Source of the DNA: Candidatus Baltobacteraceae bacterium
GTDB taxonomy: Bacteria; Vulcanimicrobiota; Vulcanimicrobiia; Vulcanimicrobiales; Vulcanimicrobiaceae
Reading direction: 5' to 3'
Length of the DNA stretch: 64,000 bases
Assembly (NCBI GenBank): GCA_036488875.1
Contig: DASXGW010000013.1
Location: 1-64,000, forward strand
Part shown: positions 26,045-34,957 of the stretch, piece by piece
How the letters are laid out: every line of letters begins with the position of its first letter
Position numbering within the stretch: position 1 is the stretch's first letter
Notes under the pieces: model-generated
The model's database searches: none
Told to the model about the DNA's origin: nothing
The model's input: the letters and a program-made list of their open reading frames with translations, nothing else
Program-made: the position numbers and the translations under genes

Positions 26045-26791
26045 ATGTCAGCTTTGGGCGAGCGATTTCGCGCAGCGCGCGAGGCCCGCGGTCTCTCCCT
26101 CTCAGACGTCTCCGAGCAGATTCGCATACGCTCGGTTTACTTGGCCGCTATCGAGGAGGAGAACTGGAGTGCTATTGGGGCGCCCGTCTACGTCCGCGGC
26201 TTTCTCCGTACGTACGCCCGGTTTTTGGGGCTCGATCCCGAGGAGGTCGTGGCTTCCTTCAATAGCGCCGGCCCCAGCCAGCCCGCGGCCGTCGCGGAAC
26301 GCACCCCTCGCGGCAGCTACGTGGCGCCGCCCGTCACGCAGGACGAGCGAGGGAGCCGCGGGGCGCCGGTCATTTGGCTTGCCGCCGTGGTGGCCGCGCT
26401 GCTGGTGGCCTTCGTCGTCTACAACGAACTCACGATGCGCCATCGATCGGCACCGCCGTCCTTGGCCGCCGATACCGAGACGCCGGCTCTTCCTTCTAAT
26501 AGCCCTAGCGCCGCCCCGCCGGCGACCCAGACGCCTTCTGCGGCGCCCGGGCTCTATGGCCCCAACTCGATCGCGCTGGTGCTCAGCGCACCCTCTTGGC
26601 TGCGCGTTACGGTTGACGGCAATGTTAGCATGGAGGGTACGTTTCCGGCCGGTACGTCGAAAACGTTCCACGGCAAAAACGCCCTCGTGCGCATCGGAAA
26701 CGCCGGCGGGGTCGAGATCTTCGTCGACGGCAAGGATGTTGGAAAGCTGGGCAAACCGGGCGACGTCGTCGAGCACGCGTTTAGCCTGTAA
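26045..26791 (+). CDS. rodZ: RodZ-like protein with HTH, one TM helix and DUF4115
   Basis: Likely cell-shape factor that links the MreB cytoskeleton to the envelope. The N-terminal helix-turn-helix ([35 protein letters not shown]) and the following [12 protein letters not shown] are typical of RodZ. One transmembrane helix lies near residues 111-131 ([16 protein letters not shown]). A Pro/Ser/Ala linker leads to a C-terminal DUF4115 domain ([15 protein letters not shown] to [20 protein letters not shown]). No mre genes are in the window. yajQ and rimO follow in the same direction. Confidence 0.88.
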   Translation: MSALGERFRAAREARGLSLSDVSEQIRIRSVYLAAIEEENWSAIGAPVYVRGFLRTYARFLGLDPEEVVASFNSAGPSQPAAVAERTPRGSYVAPPVTQDERGSRGAPVIWLAAVVAALLVAFVVYNELTMRHRSAPPSLAADTETPALPSNSPSAAPPATQTPSAAPGLYGPNSIALVLSAPSWLRVTVDGNVSMEGTFPAGTSKTFHGKNALVRIGNAGGVEIFVDGKDVGKLGKPGDVVEHAFSL

Positions 26792-26813
26792 AGAAGGTTA
26801 GGACGGCAGAGAA

Positions 26814-27305
26814 ATGGCGAGTGAATCGTCGTTCGATATCGTGTCACGCATCGACCAGCAAGAGCTGGACAACGCCCTCAATCAGGCACGTAAGGAAATC
26901 GAAGGCCGCTTCGATTTCAAGAACAGCAAGACCAGCATCGAATCGGACGACAAAAAGATCACGCTCGTTTCGGACGACGAGCTGAAGATGCGCAACGTCG
27001 TCGACATCGTTAGGCAGAAGGCCGTTCGCCGCGGCATCGACGTCAAGGCGTTCGATATGGGGGAGGTCGAGCCGGCCGCCGGCAACACGGTTCGCCAAAC
27101 GATTGCGCTTCGCAACGGCATTCCCAAAGACAAGAGCAAGGCGCTCCTCGAAAAGATCAAATTGCTCAAGCTCAAGGTCAACGCCCAAATTCAGGACGAG
27201 CAGATTCGCGTGACCGGCAAGAACAAGGACGATTTACAAAAGGTCATCACCGCGCTCAAAGCGATGGAGTTCGACCTCCCGCTGCAGTTTACGAACTATA
27301 GGTAG
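26814..27305 (+). CDS. YajQ-family nucleotide-binding protein
   Basis: The 163-residue protein has two ferredoxin-like halves. It starts SFDIVSRIDQQELDNALNQA, then ERFDFK-like GRFDFKNSK. The C-terminal half has VRVTGKNKDDLQKVITALK and ends DLPLQFTNYR. Xanthomonas YajQ-family proteins are reported to bind cyclic-di-GMP, which fits a genome with several PilZ proteins, but the ligand here is not shown. The start lies 22 nt after rodZ, and rimO begins 4 nt after the stop. Confidence 0.93.
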   Translation: MASESSFDIVSRIDQQELDNALNQARKEIEGRFDFKNSKTSIESDDKKITLVSDDELKMRNVVDIVRQKAVRRGIDVKAFDMGEVEPAAGNTVRQTIALRNGIPKDKSKALLEKIKLLKLKVNAQIQDEQIRVTGKNKDDLQKVITALKAMEFDLPLQFTNYR

Positions 27306-27309
27306 AGGC

Positions 27310-28683
27310 GTGCAAAAGAGCGTTGCGTTCGTCAGCTTAGGCTGCGCGAAGAATCTGGTCGACACCGAGGTGATGATTGCCAAACTGGGCGCTGCCGGCT
27401 GGAGCCTGGAAGCCGACGCGGAGCGCGCCGGGACGGTCGTGATCAACACGTGCGCCTTTATCGATCCGGCCAAAGCCGAGTCGACGGAGGCGATTCTCGA
27501 ACAGGCGTCGCGTAAACGCGCCGGCCAACAGCTCGTGGTCGCGGGATGTCTCGCGCAGCGCTACGGCGAGCAGCTGCAGTCGCTGATTCCCGAGATCGAC
27601 GCGGTCGTCGGCACGGGCGCCTACGCCGGCATCGCGGAGCTGCTCGACGACGCGCGAGCGGGGCTGCGTCCCGTTCGGCTGGGCTTCGAAGCGGAGCCGG
27701 AACACGACTTCTTGCCGCGCTTGGTGACGACGCCGCGCGCCACCGCCTATCTCAAGATCGCCGAGGGTTGCGACCATCCGTGCACGTTCTGCATCATTCC
27801 AACGTTGCGCGGTACGTTTCGCAGCCGCAGTGAGGAATCGATCCTCAAGGAAGCGCGCGCTCTCGCCGATGCCGGCACGAAAGAACTGGTGCTGATCGCG
27901 CAGGATACGTCGATGTGGGGACGCGACCGTGGTTACCGTCGCGGCGGTCTGGCCGCTTTGCTGGAACGCCTGCACGAGGTCGACGGCATCGAGTGGATTC
28001 GGTTGCTCTATCTGTATCCGGCAACGGTCGATCGCGAGCTCATAACCGCCATCGCCGACCTGCCCAAGGTCTGTAAGTACATGGACATGCCGCTGCAGCA
28101 CGCGCATCCCGACGTCTTGCGCGCGATGCTGCGGCCCTCCAACGGCGAGCGTTATCTCGAGATCGTCGACGAGTTTCGGTCGCGCGTTCCGGGCATCACG
28201 ATGCGCTCCACGTTCATCGTCGGCTTCCCCGGCGAGAACGAAGAGCACGTCGCCTACCTCGAAGAGTGGATCGGCCGGGCCGACCTCGATCGCGTCGGGT
28301 TCTTCGAGTATAGTGCCGAGGAAGGCACGCCTGCCGGCGAGATGCAGGGGGCGTGCAGTGCCAAGGAACGCCGCCGGCGTTTGATTCGTCTGCGTGAAGC
28401 GCAGCGTGCCGCTTCGGAACGCGCGCGCGGGCGACGTATCGGCTCGACCGTCCAGGTGCTCGTCGAGGAACGGCGCAGCATCGCCAAAGCGCACGCTCTG
28501 CGCGCGGCGCTCGGCGCGTCGGCGTGGTTCGGACGTTCGCAAGGGGAAGCGCCGGGCGTGGACGGGGGGGTATATTTCGCGGGCGAAGCGCACGTGGGCG
28601 ACTTTGTATCGGTCACACTCGACGGCTGCGGGCCGTTCGATTTCTTCGGCCGCGCGGCCGTCATGGAGCACGCAACCGCTTGA
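27310..28683 (+). CDS. rimO: Ribosomal protein S12 methylthiotransferase RimO
   Basis: Radical SAM methylthiotransferase acting on an aspartate of ribosomal protein S12. The N-terminal UPF0004 domain starts VAFVSLGCAKNLVDTE and has the cysteine motifs INTCAFI and VAGCLAQRY. The radical SAM cluster is Cys154-x3-Cys158-x2-Cys161 (CDHPCTFC), followed by IIPTLRGTFRSR, typical of RimO rather than MiaB. STFIVGFPGE and a C-terminal TRAM domain are present. The GTG start is at 27310. Its stop overlaps the next gene's TTG start (TTGA). The TRAM region carries an Ala/Glu-rich insert near residue 400. Confidence 0.95.
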   Translation: MQKSVAFVSLGCAKNLVDTEVMIAKLGAAGWSLEADAERAGTVVINTCAFIDPAKAESTEAILEQASRKRAGQQLVVAGCLAQRYGEQLQSLIPEIDAVVGTGAYAGIAELLDDARAGLRPVRLGFEAEPEHDFLPRLVTTPRATAYLKIAEGCDHPCTFCIIPTLRGTFRSRSEESILKEARALADAGTKELVLIAQDTSMWGRDRGYRRGGLAALLERLHEVDGIEWIRLLYLYPATVDRELITAIADLPKVCKYMDMPLQHAHPDVLRAMLRPSNGERYLEIVDEFRSRVPGITMRSTFIVGFPGENEEHVAYLEEWIGRADLDRVGFFEYSAEEGTPAGEMQGACSAKERRRRLIRLREAQRAASERARGRRIGSTVQVLVEERRSIAKAHALRAALGASAWFGRSQGEAPGVDGGVYFAGEAHVGDFVSVTLDGCGPFDFFGRAAVMEHATA

Positions 28684-30050
28684 ACGCATTGATTCTGAAA
28701 CGGATCGTATTCATCGCCGGGCTCGTCGCACTGGGGATCGGCTCGACGATGGCGGGTTACGCGATTTTCATGCACCGCAATCCGATCGTGGCGTTCACGC
28801 AGATGTTCGTGCCGTCTCCGCTGCAGGTCTTCGGCAAACCCAACATTCTCGTGCTCGTCGAAGGGCTCGATTACGACTACACGGCGGCCGATCAGGAGTT
28901 TTCGACCAACTCGCGCAGCGACGTCATCTGGGCGGTCAATCTCGACTTCGCGAACAAACGGATATTCGAGCTCTCCATACCGCGCGATACCATCGCGACG
29001 ATGCCCAACGGCAGTCAAGCCAAGATCAACGAAGCGCAATCCGAAGGCGGGGTCAACGAGGCGCGCAGCGTGATTGCGCAGTTCCTCGGAATTCCCGGAT
29101 TCGACCGGTACGTGATCTTGCGAATCGATGCCACCCGCGAGTTCGTCAACGCGATCGGCGGCGTGAACGTCGACGTAAAATCGTCGGATTGTTTGCGATA
29201 CAAGACGGGTTGCACGGGTGACACGCTCAACTACGACGACACCTGGGGCCACCTGCACATTCATTTAAAGGAAGGCATGCAGCACCTCGGGGGTGACGAT
29301 GCCGTCGCCTACATGCGCTTCCGGCACGATTGGTGCAGCGATCCGTGCCGCATCATGCGCCAGCAGCAAGTCCTGCACGCAATGATCGACAAGCTCAAAG
29401 GCGATCGCGTCAATACGCTGATGCATCTCCCCGATCTGCTGCGCACCTTCAAGAAATACGTGCAAACCGATTTCACCGATTCGGAGCTGCTCGCGCTCGC
29501 GAACTATTATCAAGGCATTGCGCAAAGCGCGATCGTGGCCAATCAGGTGCCGTACAAGGACGACGTCGATCTGCCGGGTTACGGCGACTCGCTCGTGCCT
29601 GATGAGCAAGAGCGCGATCGGCTCGTCGAAAGCATGCTGCTGGCGCCGCCGGTGCCCGAACCGTCGCCCGACGCCATGGCGCTTGCCGCGATCGCGCCGG
29701 GGACGCTGCGCGTCGACGTCGAGAACGGCAGCGGCATCGACGGAGCCGCCAAACGCGTCGCCGACCGTCTGCGCAAAGCCGGTTTCGTCATTGGTTCGGT
29801 TGGCGATGCGTCGCACGCGGGCTATGCGGCCACCGAGATTCACGAACATTCGACCGTCGCGTTTGCGGGTGCCAAGATCCGCGCGGCGCTGCCTCCCGCG
29901 AAGGCGGAAGTGATTCCGGATCCGTCCCCCGCCGGATCGCCGGTACCCGATGCGACCGCGGTCACGAGCGACGTCACCGTGATCGTCGGCGAGGATTTGG
30001 CCAAGCTTCCGACCTTGGCGACGCAAGGTTCGCAGCAGCAGATCCGTTAA
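28680..30050 (+). CDS. LytR-CpsA-Psr family protein with a LytR_C domain
   Basis: Membrane-anchored extracytoplasmic enzyme class that attaches glycopolymers to the cell wall. It has one N-terminal transmembrane helix (RIVFIAGLVALGIGSTMAGYAIF). The LCP domain covers about residues 55-300: NILVLVEGLDYDY, SRSDVIWAVNLDF, LSIPRDTIATMPNG, KINEAQSEGG and YMRFRHD. A LytR_C domain follows (LRVDVENGSGIDGAAKRVADRLRKAGF). The TTG start at 28680 overlaps the rimO stop by 4 nt. The role in a diderm is uncertain. A deacetylase follows directly. Confidence 0.9.
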   Translation: MNALILKRIVFIAGLVALGIGSTMAGYAIFMHRNPIVAFTQMFVPSPLQVFGKPNILVLVEGLDYDYTAADQEFSTNSRSDVIWAVNLDFANKRIFELSIPRDTIATMPNGSQAKINEAQSEGGVNEARSVIAQFLGIPGFDRYVILRIDATREFVNAIGGVNVDVKSSDCLRYKTGCTGDTLNYDDTWGHLHIHLKEGMQHLGGDDAVAYMRFRHDWCSDPCRIMRQQQVLHAMIDKLKGDRVNTLMHLPDLLRTFKKYVQTDFTDSELLALANYYQGIAQSAIVANQVPYKDDVDLPGYGDSLVPDEQERDRLVESMLLAPPVPEPSPDAMALAAIAPGTLRVDVENGSGIDGAAKRVADRLRKAGFVIGSVGDASHAGYAATEIHEHSTVAFAGAKIRAALPPAKAEVIPDPSPAGSPVPDATAVTSDVTVIVGEDLAKLPTLATQGSQQQIR

Positions 30051-30062
30051 TTGACTAGCTGG

Positions 30063-30869
30063 ATGAAAGTCGCCGCCGCGCTCGTTTTGCTCGCCGCCCT
30101 GCTCGCAGGCGGGTGGCGTGCGATCGTACACAAGAGCAATATCAAACCGGCCCTGGTAACGCCCGGTGCAAACGTCCATTTGGAACTTTCCGACGACGTG
30201 CCCTCGCGCATCTATCGCGCGACGCATGAGTCGCTCGGGGGCGATCGCTCCGGGCGTCCGCGGCTGATCGCGCTCACGTTCGATGACGGACCGTATCCGG
30301 TCTTCACTCCGATGCTGCTCGACGTGCTCCACGATCTGCGCGTTCCGGCCACGTTCTTCTTGATCGGACAAGACGCGCAGCAATGGCCCGAGTTGACGCG
30401 GCGCGTGGAGTCGCTCGGAAACGAAGTGGCCGATCACACGCTGACTCATCCCAACCTCGACCAGGAACCCAACGACGTAGTGCGCCGCGAGATTCTGACC
30501 GGCGGCGACGTTCTCTGGTCGCTTACGCACGATCCGGCTACGCGGACCTTGATGCGTCCGCCGCACGGACGCTACACCGAGCGCACGCTGCGCGTCGCGC
30601 AATCGCTGGGATATTCCGTCGTGCTTTGGACCGATGACGGCGGTGATTGGCGGACGTTGACCGTCGAACAACTCGAGCGTCACGTTTTAGATCACGCCAC
30701 CGCGCCCGAAATCGTGCTGCTGCACAGCGGAAAGCTCGCTACGATCGAAGCGTTGCCGACCATCGTGGATCGGTTCGAGAAGGCGGGCTACCGGTTCGTC
30801 ACCGTCGGGACCCTGCTCTCCCGCGTGAAGGCGGCGGATCTCAACCATCCCCTGCGGCGAGCGGTCTAG
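30063..30869 (+). CDS. Polysaccharide deacetylase (NodB homology domain)
   Basis: Secreted or membrane-tethered carbohydrate esterase family 4 enzyme. An N-terminal hydrophobic helix (KVAAALVLLAALLAGGWRAI) is followed by the NodB motifs. These are LTFDDGP (catalytic base and metal Asp), HTLTHPNL (metal His pair), RPPHGRY, and DDGGDW with VLLHSG near the end. The likely substrate is peptidoglycan or another acetylated glycan. An in-frame TTG 12 nt upstream, right after the previous stop, is an alternative start. It is linked with the LCP gene and a small membrane protein. Confidence 0.9.
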   Translation: MKVAAALVLLAALLAGGWRAIVHKSNIKPALVTPGANVHLELSDDVPSRIYRATHESLGGDRSGRPRLIALTFDDGPYPVFTPMLLDVLHDLRVPATFFLIGQDAQQWPELTRRVESLGNEVADHTLTHPNLDQEPNDVVRREILTGGDVLWSLTHDPATRTLMRPPHGRYTERTLRVAQSLGYSVVLWTDDGGDWRTLTVEQLERHVLDHATAPEIVLLHSGKLATIEALPTIVDRFEKAGYRFVTVGTLLSRVKAADLNHPLRRAV

Positions 30870-31051
30870 TGCCCCGCCAGATCATCGATACCGAGTCGAG
30901 CCGCCCGGCCTACGTCCGGCGGCGCATCACGACCTTTGTCGCGGTCGCCGTGGTCGTGGTGGCGCTCGCCGCGGCCGGTTGGTTCTTGATGAGAAATCAC
31001 GCCGCCGCACCCGTAGAGACGCACGCCGTCCAAGGAAACTCGTCGCACTAA
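30869..31051 (+). CDS. Small single-span membrane protein, unknown
   Basis: The 60-residue protein starts at a GTG that overlaps the deacetylase TAG by one base. It has a charged N-terminus (RQIIDTESSRPAYVRRR) and one strong transmembrane helix (TTFVAVAVVVVALAAAGWFL). The short tail contains two histidines near its end. Its position suggests translation coupled to the cell-wall genes. No family was recognised. Confidence 0.55.
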   Translation: MPRQIIDTESSRPAYVRRRITTFVAVAVVVVALAAAGWFLMRNHAAAPVETHAVQGNSSH

Positions 31052-31090
31052 GGGAACCCTCCCGCGGTCCCCTGCCCAGGAGAGTGAATT

Positions 31091-32353
31091 TTGCTGTCTC
31101 GGCTTACCCTTGCCTTTTTCGCCGCGAGCATCGCCATCGCGGTCGCGGCGTGCAGTTCGTATGGTTCGTCGACGGTCGGCGGCAACGGCGTCGGTCCGAG
31201 CTTCCCGTCGCAAACGCTGTACGCTGCCAGCAGCAACCAGAACAGCATCGACATCTATACCAAGGGCCAGAAGAGCGGAACGGGGCCGGCCTACCGGATC
31301 GGCGGAGCGACCACGACCCTCAACGGACCGCAATACATCGCACTCGATAGCAAGAAGAATCTCTGGGTTACCAACTACAACACGTCCACGGGAGCGGCAG
31401 TGCTCGTCGAGATCGCCGCGCTAGCGACCGGGAACGTGCTCCCCTTAGCCTCGATTCCGCTTACGGGGCGTCCGCGCGGAATCGCGATCACGCCGAAGTC
31501 GAGCGCGGCGCCGACCTACACGCCGGCAGCGGTCGGGGTGCGGCCGGCCGCGACGAGCAGCGCCAGCGCTAGTCCGAGCCCAAGTCCCAGCCCAAAAATC
31601 CACAGCGAAATCATCGTCATGTCGGCCGTCGTCCCGACCGCCTTTTATCCCAACCAGTTGCAGCTGTGGCTCGAGGGCGCCACCGGACCCTACGACACGA
31701 TTGCCGGTCCGAATCCGAATTTGAACGTTCCCGGTGGTGTGGCGCTCGACGAAAACAACAACATTTACGTCACGGAAGTCCAAGGACAGCGCGTCGATAA
31801 GTTCATTCTGCCGACGCCGTCCCCGACGCCCAAGCCCACGCCCACGCCGAAGACGACGCCGACTCCGTCGGCAAGCCCGTCGACCAGTCCGAGCACCTCG
31901 CCTTCGCCCAGCGCATCGCCCTCGCCGTCACCGACGCCGATCAACGTTCGCCCCACGTTTTCGATCACCGGTAAGAACACGCACGTGTTCGTTCCCACCA
32001 GCGTCGCGCTCGACCACGCAGGCAACGTGTACGTCGCCGACCAGGGTGCCGCGCATGCCAAGTGCGGTTCCAACAGCGCCCCGGCGATTCTCATCTTTGC
32101 CCATCCAAGGGTCAAGGGCATAGGAAACATCATCAGCAGTCCGCCGGCGCACATCATTTCCGGATGCGCGACCCAGCTCAATGCGCCGACCGATATCAAA
32201 GTCGATTCGCAAGGTTTGATCTACGTCGCCGACACGACGCAGTCCGGCAGCGGAGTCGTCTACATCTTCGCGCCGGGCAAATACGGTAACGCCGCCTCCA
32301 TGGGGTTCTACACCTCGGGCGGCAACGTGTCCGGTCTGATCGTAGTGCCGTAG
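31091..32353 (+). CDS. NHL/SMP-30-like beta-propeller lipoprotein with Pro/Ser/Thr linkers
   Basis: The signal sequence with lipobox AVAAC places a lipid-modified Cys at residue 21. Propeller blades recur as NIYVTEVQGQRVDKF, NVYVADQGAAH and LIYVADTTQ, each after a GGVALDENN-like turn. Two low-complexity linkers of Pro, Ser and Thr (near 31556-31598 and 31803-31938) break the propeller. The TTG at 31091 has AGGAGAG about 6 nt before it. It probably sits on the outer surface. The ligand is unknown. The Pro/Thr/Ser repeats make this gene prone to length variation. Confidence 0.82.
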   Translation: MLSRLTLAFFAASIAIAVAACSSYGSSTVGGNGVGPSFPSQTLYAASSNQNSIDIYTKGQKSGTGPAYRIGGATTTLNGPQYIALDSKKNLWVTNYNTSTGAAVLVEIAALATGNVLPLASIPLTGRPRGIAITPKSSAAPTYTPAAVGVRPAATSSASASPSPSPSPKIHSEIIVMSAVVPTAFYPNQLQLWLEGATGPYDTIAGPNPNLNVPGGVALDENNNIYVTEVQGQRVDKFILPTPSPTPKPTPTPKTTPTPSASPSTSPSTSPSPSASPSPSPTPINVRPTFSITGKNTHVFVPTSVALDHAGNVYVADQGAAHAKCGSNSAPAILIFAHPRVKGIGNIISSPPAHIISGCATQLNAPTDIKVDSQGLIYVADTTQSGSGVVYIFAPGKYGNAASMGFYTSGGNVSGLIVVP

Positions 32354-32499
32354 GAACGCCCAAAGGAGCCGCCGTTCTTTCGCGTGATCTGGGTGTAACG
32401 GCTCTCCATAGCCTCGTCGATGCGGCAACGCCGCGAGAGAAGGCCGAGGCGATTGCGGCGGCCGCACGATCGGCGGTTGGCGGCGGCACCACGACCGTA

Positions 32500-34947
32500 T
32501 TGCTCTTCAGCGACGCCACGACGATCGTGGGGGCCTCGCCGCACGACGCCGTCGCGTTTACCTTGCGCGACGACTCTCTCGAACTGCGCCGTCTCTTCCT
32601 TCACGCCGTCGCGCGCTATGGCGACGTCGCGACGTACCTCGGTACCGCGCAGCAGCGTCCGCTCGCGGGCACGAGCGCGTCGGCGTGCAAGAGTGACGTC
32701 GTCCTCGTCGCGCTGATGGTTGGACGACGCTCCATCGGCGTCGTCGTCGTCAACGTCGAAGGCGAACCCGATCGCGACGCGCTCGACCTTCTTACGGGCT
32801 TTTGCCGGCTTGCCGCTCGCCTCATCGACATGGATCGCGCGCTGCTGTCGGCGCGACGGCAATCGCGCGACAGCCGGCTGCTGGCGATGGTGAACGAACG
32901 TCTGCATAAATCGCTCGACCGGCGCGACGTTCTATTCGGCATCGTCGAGGGCGTGCGCGCGGCTTTCGGGGCGGACCGGTGCATCGTCTATCAGCGCTCG
33001 CACGACGGGGAGCGCGCAGTTCCGGTGGCGGTCGCGGCGCAAGGCAGCACGGCTTCGATAACGGCCGAGCCGGTCGAGCTCGACGCGGACCTGCGCAAAG
33101 TCTTCGGCGGTCTCACCCTTCGCACCGACGATAGCGTGGCGGTTCCGTTCGTCGTCGAGGGCCGCGTTGAGGACGCGCTGATGCTGTCGTTCGACCGGCC
33201 CAATGCATTCGACGACGCCGACGTGACGGCGGTGCGTTCGCTCGCGTTTCACGTCGGTTTGGCGCTCTCGAACGCGCGGCTGTACGAGCGCGAGCGGGCA
33301 CGCCGAAAACAGGCCGAGTCGCTGGAGCGCGTGGTTCGGATCCTGCGCGACACGCAGTACGTCGACGAAGTGCTGCTCGTCTTCGTCGTCACCGTGTCGC
33401 ACGAACTGCCCGTCGACTGCGCGGCTTATCGCCTTGAAGGCAACGTGATGGCGCGGCGCGCGCTGCGCCTGCGCGAGCAGCGTTCGCCCGTTTTCGAGGA
33501 GCGAATCGAGCGCCAATACCTCGAGCCGTTCTTCTCGGTCGACGAACCCAGCGATGCGGCCCTGCTTCCGCGCGCCGTGCGCGGCGCGCTGTTCGAAGGG
33601 CGCAGCGGCGTTGTGGTGCCGCTGCGGCTCGACGGTGGTTTGTGGGGGATGCTCGCGGTTCGCGGTACGCCCGATGCGGAGTTGGAATGGTCGACGGAGG
33701 AGCGCGTGACGTTCTTTCGTACGCTGGGTTCGCATTTGGAAATCGCGCTAGCCAACGCGCACGCATACGAGCGCGAGCTGCGCCGCGCACAGGAGCGCGA
33801 AACGCTGGCTGAAGCGGCACGGACGATCCTGAGCCACCGCGCGCTCGGACCGCTAGCGGCAGCGATGTGCCGGTTGGCCGCGACGCTCGTGCACGCCGGC
33901 AGCGCTTGCGTTCTCAACTGGCACGGCGCGTCGTACGTGCGGACCGGCTCGTACGGTGAGGATGTCGACGTTCTCATCGCCGAGAGCGGCTTCGACACGA
34001 CGCATCGCGTCGAGCGGTCCGCAGCGATGGGCGGGGAAGAGCGGCGCATTCAACGGTTCATCGACGGACCCGGGTACGTCGTCGTTCCGCTGCCGCGGCC
34101 GGTAGCCGAGAATGACGGCGACACCATCGACACGTTTCTGCTCGTGGGCAAACCGGGCGCCGAGCGGTTCGGCCGCGACGAGCTGCGCCTGCTCCAGGAG
34201 CTCGGCGCGCTGCTCGTGCTGGCACTGCGCAACATCGAGCTGTACGAAGCCGTCGTTCGAGCGAACTACGCGCTGCAAGAGTCCAGCGAGTTCAAAGACG
34301 ATCTCTTGGCCATGCTCGCACACGATTTCAAGGGACCGTTGACGGTGATCTCGGGGTACTGCGAGCTGCTGCTGGAGAGCGACCGGGATCACGAGGACGA
34401 GATCGAAACCGTCAACGCCCAAACGCAGCGGCTGATTGCACTCTCGGAGGACGCGCTCGTGCTCGCGCAGACGCAGGCCGAGGGGTTCTCGCTGGTTCGA
34501 ACGACCGTCGATCTCGGCACGTTCGTGAAGGAGTGCGTCGAGGCAACGGCGCCGAACAACCCGCGGCTGGTCGTGTCGGTGCCCAAGAAACGGTTACCGG
34601 TCGAACTCGATCCGCAACGCTTCCGTCACGTGATCGACAATCTGGTTTCCAACGCGCTGAAGTACTCCGAGGCACAAGCGCTCGTGACGGTGCGCGCCGA
34701 GAAGGGACGCGCCGTCATCGCCGTCGCCGACCGAGGGATCGGCATCCCGCCCGAGGAGCTGCCCGCCCTGTTCACCCGTTTCGGGCGAGCGAGCAACGCC
34801 CGAAACCGCGGGATCGCCGGCTCGGGCATCGGACTCTACGTTGCCAAAAAAGTCGTCGAGGCGCATCGTGGGACCCTCGACGTGCAGTCTAAGGAAAACG
34901 AGGGAAGCACCTTCACGGTATCCCTTCCAATCGCGGAGAATAGTTAG
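32500..34947 (+). CDS. Sensor histidine kinase with tandem GAF domains
   Basis: Cytoplasmic sensor kinase with no transmembrane helix. Three or four GAF-like modules cover residues 1-590 (for example VFLGIVEG-like [21 protein letters not shown]). The HisKA box [10 protein letters not shown] has His608. The HATPase domain has [12 protein letters not shown] (N box), [11 protein letters not shown] (G1), FTRFGRA (F) and [18 protein letters not shown] (G2). No response regulator is adjacent. The frame stays open upstream with plausible coding, and AGGAG lies at 32364-32368 without an ATG, GTG or TTG next to it, so the true start may be about 32374-32389. secA follows. Confidence 0.87.
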   Translation: MLFSDATTIVGASPHDAVAFTLRDDSLELRRLFLHAVARYGDVATYLGTAQQRPLAGTSASACKSDVVLVALMVGRRSIGVVVVNVEGEPDRDALDLLTGFCRLAARLIDMDRALLSARRQSRDSRLLAMVNERLHKSLDRRDVLFGIVEGVRAAFGADRCIVYQRSHDGERAVPVAVAAQGSTASITAEPVELDADLRKVFGGLTLRTDDSVAVPFVVEGRVEDALMLSFDRPNAFDDADVTAVRSLAFHVGLALSNARLYERERARRKQAESLERVVRILRDTQYVDEVLLVFVVTVSHELPVDCAAYRLEGNVMARRALRLREQRSPVFEERIERQYLEPFFSVDEPSDAALLPRAVRGALFEGRSGVVVPLRLDGGLWGMLAVRGTPDAELEWSTEERVTFFRTLGSHLEIALANAHAYERELRRAQERETLAEAARTILSHRALGPLAAAMCRLAATLVHAGSACVLNWHGASYVRTGSYGEDVDVLIAESGFDTTHRVERSAAMGGEERRIQRFIDGPGYVVVPLPRPVAENDGDTIDTFLLVGKPGAERFGRDELRLLQELGALLVLALRNIELYEAVVRANYALQESSEFKDDLLAMLAHDFKGPLTVISGYCELLLESDRDHEDEIETVNAQTQRLIALSEDALVLAQTQAEGFSLVRTTVDLGTFVKECVEATAPNNPRLVVSVPKKRLPVELDPQRFRHVIDNLVSNALKYSEAQALVTVRAEKGRAVIAVADRGIGIPPEELPALFTRFGRASNARNRGIAGSGIGLYVAKKVVEAHRGTLDVQSKENEGSTFTVSLPIAENS

Positions 34948-34957
34948 GACCCTTTTT

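Noticed and set aside
27337-28689. Long minus-strand open frame opposite rimO
   Set aside because: The plus strand encodes complete RimO motifs. The antisense frame has no recognisable domain or ribosome-binding site.
29265-30683. Minus-strand frame across the LCP and deacetylase genes
   Set aside because: It spans two well-supported plus-strand genes and has shadow composition.
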